From Trichobilharzia szidati (taxonomy: Eukaryota; Platyhelminthes; Trematoda; Strigeidida; Schistosomatidae): a DNA stretch of 64,000 nucleotides. The stretch spans positions 79,468,256-79,532,255 of the forward strand of contig OX235271.1 of the NCBI GenBank assembly GCA_944472155.2, in the 5' to 3' direction. This document shows positions 52,516 through 63,209 of the stretch, piece by piece. Below the pieces are notes generated by a model, which did not search any database, was not told where the DNA came from, and saw only the letters and a list, made by a program, of their open reading frames with translations. The translations under genes and the position numbers were made by a program. Every line of letters starts with the position of its first letter. Positions within the stretch are counted from its first letter, which is position 1.

Positions 52516-53148
52516 TTAGTCGAAGCGTTTGGGGCCAGAACTACCTAACCAGTTGACTTCTGGAAGACTGAAGTCCCATGTAATTATTTTGTAATTAGTA
52601 CTGAACGAGGAGGCGTGTGCAAACGATTTAGCTAATAACGCATCAGTTTCTTTAGTTGAGCATGGTGCGTGATAAACACAGCCTATCAGAAGTTTGTACT
52701 TATCTCCATGTAAGACGACCCAGAGTGAATCAGGTACCTCGTTCAGCATTTTATCTTCCACCTTACTGACTGCGAATGAGTTATGTGCATATATGAGACA
52801 TCCTCCACCATGCTTGCAATCTCTATTTGCACGGTGTACAGTGTAGTCATCTATACCTATATGCACATCAATTATAGAGGATGAGCACCATGATTCAGTG
52901 ATCAGAGCTACAGTAGGCTTGGAGATTACTAATAATGTCCTTAGTTCAGATATCTTATTGATTAAGGAACGTGCATTAATTAGCAATATCGTGAATAAGT
53001 CACGGGATACTACAAACTGGTTTAAAATGTCACCATAACCTAATTCTATTTGTGCGTCAGCACCGCAAGAGTTTATGAACGATAAGAGGGTCGGACTGGG
53101 TGTCCATACATCGGGGTTAGATTGCGATGAGGAGGTCCTAGTTGCCAT
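52516..53148 (-). pseudogene. CR1-like APE-type endonuclease domain (open frame)
   Basis: 210 codons from a start ATG: LFTILLINARSLINKISELR (domain start), KPTVALITESWCSSSIID (catalytic Glu in TESW), DDYTVHRANRDCKHGGGCLI (substrate loop), KLLIGCVYHAPC, and WDFSLPEVNW where active elements have GDFN.P.INW. The Gly and Asn of the catalytic GDFN are thus changed. The frame ends at a TAA just after KRFD, where RFD..L is normally found, so the domain is nearly complete but probably inactive. Nicks target DNA in active relatives. Confidence 0.85.
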
Positions 53149-53691
53149 CAGTCGTACCAGTGATTTGGGACACCTAGAAAATTTACCATGTGTTCCTGGA
53201 TGTAAAGGTAGTAGTGGTTGGGCCTGGGTTGTCTATTAAAAAGCATAGTATCAAAAGGTCTATCCATCAATCTGCTATTCGTCAAACCGGTACATATCTT
53301 CGTGTTGTTTTTATAAGTTGAAGGATATTGTGGGGGAATGTGCTTTGGTTGAGTTTCTATAAGGCAGAGTATACTGAAAACCACCAAATATACTTGTGTT
53401 TCGAAAGGATTGTTTTCGTATCAAATGTGGGTTTGTTGACACTCTAACTCTCAGCAGGCTTATTGAATACCAAGTATTCTTCCCCATCATTAGTCCCAAT
53501 CCTGCGAAATTTGTTCATCGTGGTGAGGTTACTACGTTTGGGTGAAAATTTCTTTGAACAACTTGCAGTAGTTCTTTCAGTGAAGCTTTATTTACAGGAG
53601 TACTGGTATCTAAATCAGTTCCTAGTTCGATTAGCAGGCGTGGGTGTTGTGTAGTTTGTTGAATGCTACTATCATCACTAGGTGACTGTTG

Positions 53692-54485
53692 CTATACATT
53701 AACCACTTTTGGTAAATGTAAGCCAGAGGAGGTAACCAGATTACTACTCCGCATTATTCTGCGCTGACATGGTGTTTTATCCTGAGCTATAATTACAGAT
53801 TTATAACTGCTATTCAGTCTCAAGTGATCCTGACATTTAGTAAACTTACTAGCATCAAGGGAATTACTGAACTTAAAAATGATGGGACAATTAGCCTGGG
53901 TCGACTTTTTATGAAGTCTTTTGCATTCACATGGAACACTAGCCATGCCGCAACAAATCAGGATTTTGTGTTTTATAGTCTTCAGAGGCGTTGAGTCTGG
54001 GATGTTGTAAACCATAGCCTGGTGAGAAGAGGTTATACGCTTCATCACCTCCGCAGCCAAGCAGTCAATCAGATTTTCAGCTTTATTTAGGTTGTCTGGA
54101 GACATTTTAGGATGGTTTTTAACAGGCAGGCTATTAGGTGTAAATCCGTAAGCTTGTTTTGAGTTACATCCAGTAGAGACTTAACCTGGCCAATATCAGA
54201 ACGGCTTTCCGTGATATTTGAGATTGGCAGTGACATGCTATCAAACTGACCTAATTTTTCCTGAAGTTCACTTACTTGCCTCTGGATATCTGTCACAAGG
54301 CGGTTTACAGAACTCAGAGTTCTCTAAAAGAGCATCTTTCACCTGTATAACAGGAGTGAGAACTGCACCCAAGCCATTTTGTGAGCTAGCAGTTGATACT
54401 GTATTACAGGGCGGTAATGCAATTATAACCGCGGTTGAGCCACTATTTAAAACAACTGTGTTTCTACGAACACATTTTTTTTAGA
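53692..54485 (-). pseudogene. CR1-like ORF1 (RNA-binding type), two frames
   Basis: First frame (from ~54485): RRNTVVLNSGSTAVIIALPP, then VSELQEKLGQFDSMSLPI, a short coiled-coil-like segment. Second frame: NKAENLIDCLAAEVMKRITS, MVYNIPDSTPLKTIKHKILI, CCGMASVPCECKRLHKK, CPIIFKFSN. The second part looks like the folded nucleic-acid-binding core of CR1-type ORF1 proteins with Cys residues after it. At least one frameshift (near 54110) and stops make it non-functional. Confidence 0.65.
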
Positions 54486-54869
54486 GATTTGGACCATAAT
54501 TTCAAGGACTATATGACAATAAGCAGTAAATGAAAATCAGAGAAAACACGTGCACAAATGTCACCAATTTCGAACGTACCGCCGACTGAAGTGATTGTTC
54601 CACCGTAGCATACTTAAGAAACGGAGATTATTTAAATCACACCATGTGATCTGGTTGATATCAAGAATGGTAGTCATGAAACTAGCTTGAAACTCACCAG
54701 ATGGATGTACCCTCCTCCCCTGTAAATGATGCTCCAACTGAAAGTCGAATGTAATGTGCATATTTTCAAGATGAAACTTAAATGCTGAATTCAACTGCTA
54801 GCCACCAGTAGTCAAGTAACATTGTGCCCGTTTCAAGACATCATCGAAGCATCCGCATTGAGCATTTCG

Positions 54870-56690
54870 CTAAAACAACAAGAAATTCAAACTAAATTCA
54901 AACTTCATAACACTGAATAAATCAAATCAATAAATCAAACTGTTGTAGAAACCCATAAAGTGAGTATTGCCAAGAAGTTGAAAACTTATTCTCATCAATC
55001 ACTGTTAAATACTTTGTTAAAATCAATCAATGGAACTCACTAGATGAATGTTTATTTAAAGGAAAGAGGAATGATGAATCACACTTAGTGTTCTAAAACA
55101 TTTATTTAAAAAATTCTTTTTTGCAGATTAAAAATAATTAGGAGACTTTGATATAAGTATGAAACTTTGGCACTGTGGTAGAGCATAACTCCATTATGGA
55201 TAAGATTTTATTTTGATAAATCACACAGTGTTGCACAGTAATATTAACTGATGACGTTTCAAGCACAAACTATTGCTCATAATCATATCAAGTCACTCAC
55301 ACAACTTTTTCCTTCATTTATATACATGTGCGGAATCGATTAGATATTGGAATATAAATCAATATGAGATAATTTACATTCAGAAATAATAGTACGAGTG
55401 TTATTGATCAATTACAATCAGATGGTAAATAAGGCGAGTGTTTTTATAGTCAAAATAAATAACTTGTTAGAATGTTGTGATGTGTTTGAATTGAAATAGA
55501 ATTTTAAGATTATTTATTATTCTCTTCTGATTTGACTGGTGGTAATAATATCTTCCATATTTCTGGTATTTGCATTGAGTCATTTCTGTTGCATGTGTTC
55601 GGTGCAGACTCAGTAATCAATCTCTCTCTCCACCTACCTAGATTACTTCTTAGAATCTTAACCCTCTCACACCGTGTTGTGTGATTGTGTGTTAATGTAT
55701 ACAGTGCAATTGCTGAGCATTTTTCTAAATTACTTATCTTTTAGAGGTCAACCATTCTTCCCTTAACTAAATTCTTATGTTCTCACAATCTGACTACCCC
55801 CGACCTACTAGTCTGACCTATGTAGTTGAGATATTCAAGTTTTCATCTGTGTTAGTTTTAGTATTTTAATTCCCCTCAGTCATTCACTTACAAACTTATG
55901 AAAGATGCAGCACAGAACAGTTCTTTATATGTACTAGAGTCAGAACGTTGCTAAAATAACAAAAGACAGGAGAATTCAATGTCATTTATGGAAAAATATG
56001 ACATTTTTTGGTTTCATTTCCAACAATTGTTGAACAATCAAATCCTGTATATTTTTGACCCACTGATTGACCTTCTAACATAATTTTATGCTTTCCTTAT
56101 ATATATCTAATCACTAGAAATTAAACTCCACCAAGCATTAAAATCTTGAGAGCCCTATAGGTTAAATGTACTCCGAATGAGGATGAACTGTCGTTGAGGC
56201 TAAATAGTTGGAGGAAATCTATTTCTCATCTCTGAAGAAGCATCAGCTCCCTTGAATTTTCAGACAAGTCTAAATAAAGAAACTATTTCTGATACATGCT
56301 ACTTCTGACAAAGGATACAAATAGTGTACATTGTGGCTTATGCGGAAAAATTTGCGCTGTGTCAAAATGAGAAAGTATTTCCGAAGGAAATAAAAAAATT
56401 GTTGGATCGTTACCAGTAACACAGTTTATAAATCTTACCTTACTTCTCACAAGAATAACTGTGAAAACTATTTATTAACCTGTTAAAATAAATTTACATG
56501 TTTATTAAGGGCCAACAGTGTGCCATTTGTCCTCTTTGGAACTTATCATTCGAATAAATAGGGTTTTCTCTGAGTGACTAGTGTTTAGAAATGTTCACAG
56601 GATATTGATAGAGTCGCTGAATAATACTTAAAGTAGTATTCGACAATTATAAAATGAAAATTTTTATTATCAAGTATTGGTTCGTGGAGA
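54870..56690. other. Intergenic, AT-rich, little recognised
   Basis: Contains only the 55145-55290 repeat unit. No frame with coding character. Confidence 0.5.
55145..55290 (+). repeat. Single copy of the unit that forms the palindrome at 15156
   Basis: TGATATAAGTATGAAACTTTG, CATTATGGATAAGATTTTAT, AACTGATGACGTTTCAAGCA and TATTGCTCATAATCATATCA match one arm at 15105-15250 closely. Confidence 0.65.
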
Positions 56691-56694
56691 TTTG

Positions 56695-56925
56695 ATTGGT
56701 TACAGGTTTAACCACGAGTCGACATCAGCCAAGGAACCATCGGAAAACCTGGGAGTACTGGACACTTGTTTCGTCCTGGTTTAGAACTCTTTAACAGCAC
56801 GCACCCATTGGAATTCAAACCCATGACCTTCCGGTTGTAGGGTAAACTCGTAGACCATTCAGCCGCTGAGATCCGACGCAGTGACCTATGAATTCCAACT
56901 TCTGCCAATTCATGGGATCTATAGC
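56695..56925 (-). repeat. Hammerhead SINE copy, antisense
   Basis: On the - strand: tRNA-like part (TCTCAGCGGCTGAATGGTCT), CATGGGTTTGAATTCC, then a mutated core (TTAAAGA), GGACGAAACAAGTGTCCAG, and the 3' part reading into AGTATTGGT-side tail sequence. The core is inactive. Confidence 0.6.
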
Positions 56926-56934
56926 TAATACATG

Positions 56935-57835
56935 TTTCAAGGAAAAGGCACAAATAGCGAAGAAAATTTTCTTTTCGACGATTCATTTTCATGAGCTTTA
57001 AAATCGTAATTATAATTAACAAAGAAATCTTTAGACCAATCAGATACTGGTAAATTTTGTCCTTGGAAAATTGTGTTACATAATGTAAGGTGTAAGAAGG
57101 GCTGACTAATTGCAAGTTAGAAAGGAGACAGAAGTTGGCATGACGTGATAAGTGTGAGATAATGAATAATCAATAAGCTCGTATAAAATGGACAGGAACT
57201 AGAGGAAAGGCTATAAAGTGTTTTTGTATAAAATATATATGAAAAGCAAAGTTATTAATAAACAGTAATAGAATCGTAATGAAATGTGGATGATGGGAAT
57301 AATAATGATAATAAAAGTGAACTTACATAATAAAGGAAAGAAGCAAAGTCGTGGTAAGAACTTTACTCTGGCCATGGTAGGGCAAGAGAATGTATGTATC
57401 GCTTTTGGATGCAGAGGTCCGGTTTCAGATCTCGAATAGCTAATGCTTCAGCTATGTACAGATGGCGTATCCGAAGTCTCTTTGTACGATATTGAGGGAC
57501 TCTGTGTAACACTGTGAAGCATTCATGTGGGGGTGCTCGATGTCCAATGATGACAAGTTGTTCGAGGATCGAGCTGTTGCTATTCTTCTTTTCTTCTCTG
57601 GATAACCAAGCTGGGCAGTGTTCCAGAACACGTTTGTGGACTTGACGTTGCGTACGGCCGATATACTTTGCTCCACACGAGCAAGTAAATTGATAAATAC
57701 ACATTGAGGTGGCCAAAAGCGGTATCTTGTCCTTAGCGTTAGACTGAATTAACTGTCTTCAGGAGAATGTGATACGTACATGTTTTCTCTGTTAAATCAG
57801 ACGCTTTCATCCAAAATGTAACTTATTGTTGACTT
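56935..57835 (-). pseudogene. Penelope-like element (family A2): GIY-YIG domain, first of two in tandem
   Basis: - strand, 57363-57716: [86 protein letters not shown]. The frame is intact over this domain. 56935-57360 is its 3' UTR. The start of the same UTR motif recurs at 57860, which shows that another copy lies directly behind. Confidence 0.85.
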
Positions 57836-57839
57836 CATA

Positions 57840-59130
57840 CACTTGAAGATAAGGGTTTCACTGTTTTAGAAAGTGTATTACATAATGCAAGGTGTGATCT
57901 AGAAGGGGATGACCAAGTGAGGGTTAGAAAGAGGGATGGAAGTTGGAATTACTTAACAAGTGCGGAAAACTACCAATCGTTCTGAATGGACAAGACGAAT
58001 AAAAGCTAGTGAAAAAGTGGTGAAGTGTTTATATAAAATCTGTGTGAAAAATACATTACTATTAATAAACATTAATATTTATAGTTATAATAATAAACTA
58101 AAATAATAAAATGCAACAAAATTATGGCAGAAACGTTACTGTGGCCGCAGTAGTGCAAGTGAGAGTATTTAATGGTTTTGAACACAGAGTTCCTATTTCA
58201 TGTTGCGAATAGCTAGTGATGTGGCAGTGTATAAATGACGTATTCAAAAACTTTTATCGCGATATTGAAGAATTGCGTGTAGCACTGTGAAGCAATTATG
58301 CGGTGTTGCTCGATGCTCAGAGCTGACAAGCTGCTCGAGGATACAACTACTGGTATTCCTCCTTTCTTTCATGACTGGCAAACTTGACGTTGTGTATGGT
58401 CGACATACTTTGCTCCAGTGGAACAAGTTAGCTGACAAATACGCAATGAGTTGGCTAAAATTGTTGTCATATACTTAACGCATGACTAAATTAACTGTTT
58501 GCTAGTGAATATGATTCGTAAGATGGCTGCCTGAAATGTTTTCTTCAGACACTCGGAAAGACAGTTTCTAAGAATATCTGTTTCAGTGTCACCTCTGAAA
58601 TCTAGGTTCATGTATAGAGTTTTCTTAGGAACAGTCGCAATCTTTAATGACGAAGTTTTCTGTCTTATGCTTTTGCCGAAATCTTTTGGGTATATGTCCA
58701 TCCTTCAGTAGTGACAAGTAGGATTTTAATTCAATTTCTATCGTATCTTCCGAAAAGATATTTCCAATCCTTGAGCATAAGGTACATACAAAATTTTGCT
58801 TTCGGACCAGTGGGAAAGCTATGGAAGTTACTAAATATTCCAAACCATATTGGTTTTCACTACATTGATCTTTGAATCGAGTTGTGTTGTCTTCTAGTGA
58901 ATAGCACATCTAGGAATGGAAAAGGCATGTCTGATTCATGTTTTAGGGTGAATTTTACTGAGGTGTGTACTGTGTTGAAAGTGTTTAGGAGATTGTTCAT
59001 GTCAAATTTTTCATCACGAATTAAAGAAGTATCATCTGTGTTACTTTTGTAGAGGTGCGATTGCCCAATCAAAATATTGAGGACGTTGCTTTCAAGACTC
59101 TCCATGGAACACTAAGCTAGAAGTAGAAAA
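57840..59130 (-). pseudogene. Penelope-like element (family A2): RT fragment and endonuclease remnant, second in tandem
   Basis: - strand from 59105: a damaged motif C (YKSNTDDTSLI), VHTSVKFTLKHESDMPFPFL then DVLFTRR, LVRKQNFVCTLCSRIGN, LYMNLDFRGDTETDILRNCL, and decayed GIY-YIG pieces (LEQLVSSEHRATPHNCFTVL). At least four frame breaks. 3' UTR at 57860-58135 matches 57015-57360. Same orientation and family as the neighbour on its left. Confidence 0.8.
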
Positions 59131-59500
59131 AGAGGAAAGGGTTGATTTAATTTCATAAGCTTTAATTCTTGTTCTAGACAACATCTTCAGCGCTTACTTT
59201 GGTGTGAAACACAAGCTTACCTTCACAATTCTCGAAAATTTCTGAGCTCGGAAACAACAACCAGTGTGTCTCAACAAATCTGAAGTTAAAACCAACTACA
59301 GTTCTATTTTACATCACCTCGTTCAAACAGGCCACAAAGCCTGTATCTTCTATCGGGTATCGAATAAATTAACAAAGGCCTCTAGATACCGAACACTCCA
59401 AACAGCAGAGGCTATTGCAACTCACTTAAATCAACTGGAGCTTTATGTGCAGAAGAAACTGATTCAGCCACTATTGCTGCCTTAGCCTGCAGTCTAACCT
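59130..59500 (+). pseudogene. Penelope-like element C-terminal fragment
   Basis: NYSSILHHLVQTGHKACIFY, RTLQTAEAIATHLNQLELYV and QKKLIQPLLLP match the end of the family A endonuclease region ([21 protein letters not shown]). The YIG core is absent. It is opposite in orientation to the pair on its left. Confidence 0.75.
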
Positions 59501-59559
59501 ATAAATTAATAAATTATCTATTATTTTCCTTAATTTATCTGATGTTCACTTCAGTATTA

Positions 59560-60770
59560 TATTATTATTGTTTCCTTGGATCTCGAGTGGAACATAGGAC
59601 TTCAATAACATATCTCCACTTTCTTCTATTTTTCTGCTCTCTTCTTCATCTGGCTCCACGAATGACCATAATCTCTCATCTCCTCCAAGTCACACGATCT
59701 CCTCCATGTCACCCTCGCACCGATGACCCACTCATCGCTTCCCACTGGGATTCCACTCGAGCCATGGCCCGCATTGCGCGCGATGTCACTCGATGGCCTC
59801 CTCAACGTATGCCCGATCTATCTCCATCTTCTCCTACATATTTGTTGAGCAGTCAGCTCTTGGTTGGTTTGTTCCCACAGTTTCTTGATACTAATTCTTT
59901 CTGGCCATTTGATCTTCAGTATGGAGCCAGCGAAGTGGGCAGCTGTTGATAAAAGTCTGGTTGGCTGTTGGAAATGCTTTTCGTGACACGTATAAAAGAA
60001 CTGACTGACTTCACATTTGTGTTGAACAGAATCCAAATCTTGTTCTTTATCGTAAGGCGGAGTGCAGATTATTTCCAAACTGGTTTCAGGTTGATGAAAG
60101 TATATCTTGCCTTTCCGATTCTGGCTGGTTGTGACACCTTTATCCGTTCCAAGTGTCTGTGATTGAAACCGTGTTTCCTAGATAAGTGAAGGAAGTAACC
60201 TCTGCCAAATCTCTCCCGTTGATGGTGATTGGTGCTGGTTGTTGTTGCTGTTGATTGGTTGTTGGTTATCTTCATTACCTCCATCTACACATTCTCTATG
60301 TTCACCTGGAGTCCTGTCTTCGCTGCCTGCCATGCCTTTTCTGCCAGTTTGTTGTTTTTCGCCTGCAAGTCTTCGAGTTTGTGTGATATTAAACATAAGT
60401 CATCCATGCGCGAAATCCAGATTCTTATTATCGTTGGTTCAGCGTACTCCTGTCTTTCCGCTCCCTGTGCATAGTCTCACTCATAATCCAGTCCACCACA
60501 ATTAAGAATATCATCGTGGACAATAGGCAGCCAGCCTTGTCTTACTCCTGTATTCACTTCCAACACCTCGCTGAATTTTCCATTGTGGATCCTCTGACAC
60601 GTAGCATTGTAATATAGACAGCTGTTAAATGAGGTAAATAAAGATTCGGGCACTGCATGTCATGTGTTGAAGCAGTTTCCTCATTACTTCTTGGTCAACC
60701 CTATCGACGGCTTTTTCAGAATCAATGAAGTTGAGGTACAGGTTTTACTACTATTCTGTACTCAGTTCCA
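59560..60770 (-). mobile_element. RTE-like LINE, 3' fragment with RT motif A region
   Basis: The - strand opens with a FIDSEKAVDRVDQEV-type motif (RT motif A, usually FIDYEKAFDS) near 60690-60740, followed by RT and C-terminal blocks with several frame breaks, ending ATGTTCCACTCGAGATCCAA and the ATTATT tail near 59560. Confidence 0.8.
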
Positions 60771-60774
60771 ATGA

Positions 60775-61445
60775 TGATGATAATGTATAGAGCTGCTATT
60801 TTATCCTCACCTGAATGCTTTCAGGTGGTGTTGCATTAATCTAAACTATAGAAGTACCATATAATTTGCATAGTTATAGGATCATAATCACACAACACTC
60901 ACATTCAGAAACTTATTTATTACTACGACTTCACTTGTTTAGTTGAAATTGATTAGATAATCAGTTTTCGCTTTGACTGTTGGAAATAAAAGATCTGAAG
61001 AGTTAGTTGGCTTAACTTAGACCTAAAATAACCACTCTTACAAAACTTCTTCACCGCTTAGGGCCTTAATCGTACTCTGCCTAACGTGCAAGTACTAACG
61101 AACGGAATCAAGGTTAAAAGACTTGAGAGAGCAAGTGTGACTGGAACAGAATTGTATTTACACAAAAGAGATATGGAATTCGATAAGAAATAAGAGGTTA
61201 CACACTTATCTGCAGTCTTGACTGTGGTAGGCTCGGAGAGTGCGCTGGGTGAAAGCACAACGAGAGAGCGAACCAAGAACGTACAAGGGTTTCACGAATC
61301 GAAAGAGGAAGTAGTGCTAAAGGTCAGGTGAGTCCGTTCAAACGAAAGTTCGAAGGTTCAGTGTGCACTACAGATCTATCCCATTGGATATAATCAGCAT
61401 TCTGTAGATCAAGGTAACCTAAGGCATTCCTAACGAAAACCATTT
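60775..61445. other. Intergenic; GC-richer block at 61050-61380 of unknown nature
   Basis: 61050-61380 (CTTAGGGCCTTAATCGTACT ... AAAGGTCAGGTGAGTCCG) stands out in composition and could be part of an LTR or another repeat, but I see no diagnostic ends or protein. Confidence 0.3.
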
Positions 61446-61449
61446 TTAT

Positions 61450-61652
61450 TAGGACGCTTGACGACCATGCACATGGTCCGGGGTTCAATCCGGCCGACGC
61501 ACTCCTTCACCTCGCTAAGCAAAGTAATGCTGGTAAGAGGAAAGTTGGGCATGAGGCTAGCAACCCATCCTGTAAAATAAACACTGCTACAGAAACTTCA
61601 CTTCTCTAGCTTGAAGCCCTATGTTCCACTGGGGAACGTGAAGGAAAGAAAA
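61450..61652 (+). repeat. SINE-1, head truncated
   Basis: Begins TTAGGACGCTTGACGACCAT, then GGTCCGGGGTTCAATCC, and ends TTCCACTGGGGAACGTGAAG. Confidence 0.75.
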
Positions 61653-61654
61653 AT

Positions 61655-62555
61655 ATATTCAGTAGGGAGATGATAGGCAGTTAAGTTTAATCATTTATTT
61701 TTATGTCTTAACCTCAGATGCTAACAAAATTTCTTTGAAGAGGGTGACCAGCGCATTACAACGATAACAGTGTGATTCAGTAAAAAGAATGTGGAAAGTA
61801 GGTCAACAAATCTCATTACTTTAAAAGCTTACATTCTTTTTGCTCGGCTGACATCCCCTTCAATAAAAGTAGACCGTGATTTTTGAATTTTTTTATCGAT
61901 AATCTATTACTTGCTTCCCATGAAGCTTGATAGTCTGCTGAATAGCTGTTCTGTATCTTGCCTCTAAAGCACATTTTCATTTCATCATGAGTCATTTACC
62001 AATAAAAATGGACGCCAGTCTGTTAAGCTGAACCAAAATAAAGGATCGATTAGTCAACTAGAATTTCCATCGTTCTGCCAAAAGTTTTATTTTATACTGA
62101 TACACTGATGTACTGCATGTGCCTATAGGTATACCACTCCGTAGTGTAGATGTTGGTGTGTGTATGTGTGTATTTGTATATATCGATGCATCAGTGACTG
62201 TATGCTTGTATTTGTGTGTGCATTTGTGTGAGTATGAGTAGGTTTTTAAAACTCATAAAACTCACATTTTCTCATTTTTATCTCAGTTATTCAAGTGAAC
62301 AGAATAAGATAGGTGTCTAACTCTTGAACTCTTTTCAATTTATCCTGTGATACAAAGCAATTTCTACAAACAATGGGACGTGTTCAAATTGTAAGGAGGA
62401 ATTATTTTTTTGTTGTTGTTGTTTATTCTATTTGTTAATTTGTTGATGATTATGTAATTTGGTGAATACACTAAATAGGTAGCTTTGAAATTAGTGATCA
62501 CAAGTTGCATAATCTTATGTCACTCAATATTCATGCTCTTGACTCATAAGACTAC
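61655..62555. other. Upstream region of the downstream gene
   Basis: AT-rich, no repeat recognised. A TG/TA-rich stretch (TGTGTGTATGTGTGTATTTG) lies near 62155-62230, about 400 bases before the TATA box. Confidence 0.4.
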
Positions 62556-62558
62556 ATG

Positions 62559-62568
62559 TATATAAAAG
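62559..62568 (+). promoter_or_regulatory. TATA box of the downstream gene
   Basis: TATATAAAAG lies 74 bases before the ATG at 62642, leaving room for a short 5' UTR starting about 30 bases downstream of the box. It is a good match to a metazoan TATA element and sits where one is needed. Confidence 0.5.
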
Positions 62569-62641
62569 CATTATGCAATAGAATTTCACTGGATTCACGC
62601 TTTCCACATTAAACTATCTATCTATACATAAATTTATAAGA

Positions 62642-62713
62642 ATGTATCGTTACCGTTATCCATCATCATCATCATCATCGTCTACGAGTTCGGAAGAAGA
62701 GGAGAACGAAGAT
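62642..62713 (+). CDS. First exon of a downstream gene (Ser/Glu-rich N-terminus)
   Basis: ATG followed by 23 codons: MYRYRYP, a run of serines encoded by a TCA repeat, then SEEEENED, ending phase 0 at a GTGAAT donor. The intron that follows (62714-62770) is only 57 bases, like the very small 5' introns reported for schistosome genes. Product unknown. The reading frame could also run on to a stop at 62767 without splicing, but the next exon is then unexplained. Confidence 0.5.
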
Positions 62714-62770
62714 GTGAATTATACATATAAAGATGATTTATATCTTTTCAATACTCACTTATTTTAATAG

Positions 62771-62885
62771 GTTTATGCCCCAGATGATTCATCCTCTGGA
62801 CGAGTTAATCATCCTGGTAAACGAGAAATTGATCCACGCAGCGGGAAAGTGATCAAAGTTACCCGAGAGACTCCAGAGGACTATT
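62771..62885 (+). CDS. Second exon of the downstream gene, possible calpain paralogue
   Basis: 38 codons plus one base after a TTTTAATAG acceptor: VYAPDDSSSGRVNHPGKREI, then DPRSGKVIKVTRETPEDY, with donor GTAAGT in phase 1. Codon use and both splice sites look genuine. I do not recognise the family. The phase is the one needed to join an exon like 7101-7189, so it could be the N-terminus of a second, tandem calpain whose body lies beyond 64000. That is a guess; no protease motif is visible in the window. Confidence 0.5.
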
Positions 62886-62989
62886 GTAAGTTGATCAGTG
62901 TGAAACTCTTTCATGTTTATACCGTATCATTTTGATTATTTATCTAAGAATAGTAGATTTTACTGTTGACGAATGAATGAGTTGCTAGT

Positions 62990-63205
62990 TCACTGGTTGG
63001 ATGGTAGCCAGCTACACAAGGGGTTTGGGTGAAGCTCCTGGCAGACGCGTTTATAAACAGCCTGGTTTACTAGCTTCTAGTAAACTGAGAAACGATGGGA
63101 GGTTGGGCTCAAGGATGGCAACCCCACCGTTGCTACTGAGACTTCAAAGCCTGTAGCTGAATATCCTACTCGGAGAGCAAGGAATGAAGAAAAAGAGGAC
63201 GATAG
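62990..63205 (+). repeat. SINE-1, diverged, in an intron of the downstream gene
   Basis: Body GGTTGGGCTCAAGGATGGCA and 3' end CTACTCGGAGAGCAAGGAAT. The tRNA-like head is degenerate. Confidence 0.5.
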
Positions 63206-63209
63206 TGGT

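Larger units (their letters stand above)
51206..54800 (-). mobile_element. CR1-like non-LTR retrotransposon, 3' truncated inside the RT
   Basis: Reads right to left: possible 5' UTR (54490-54800), ORF1 (53690-54485), APE-type endonuclease (52516-53148), a linker (51700-52500), and RT N-terminal part (51206-51680) ending in motif A and the next helix. It is the SR1/CR1-type layout. It stops exactly at the Penelope-like sequence that ends near 51206, so one insertion has cut the other. It lies downstream of the calpain gene. Confidence 0.85.

Noticed and set aside
55255..55290. Possible hammerhead in the 55145 unit (CTGATGA and antisense GAAACGTC)
   Set aside because: The two phrases lie on opposite strands over the same bases, so they cannot form one core; only the palindrome at 15156 brings both together.
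56708..57115. 135-codon open frame on the - strand
   Set aside because: Runs from a Penelope-like 3' UTR into a hammerhead SINE; chance openness.
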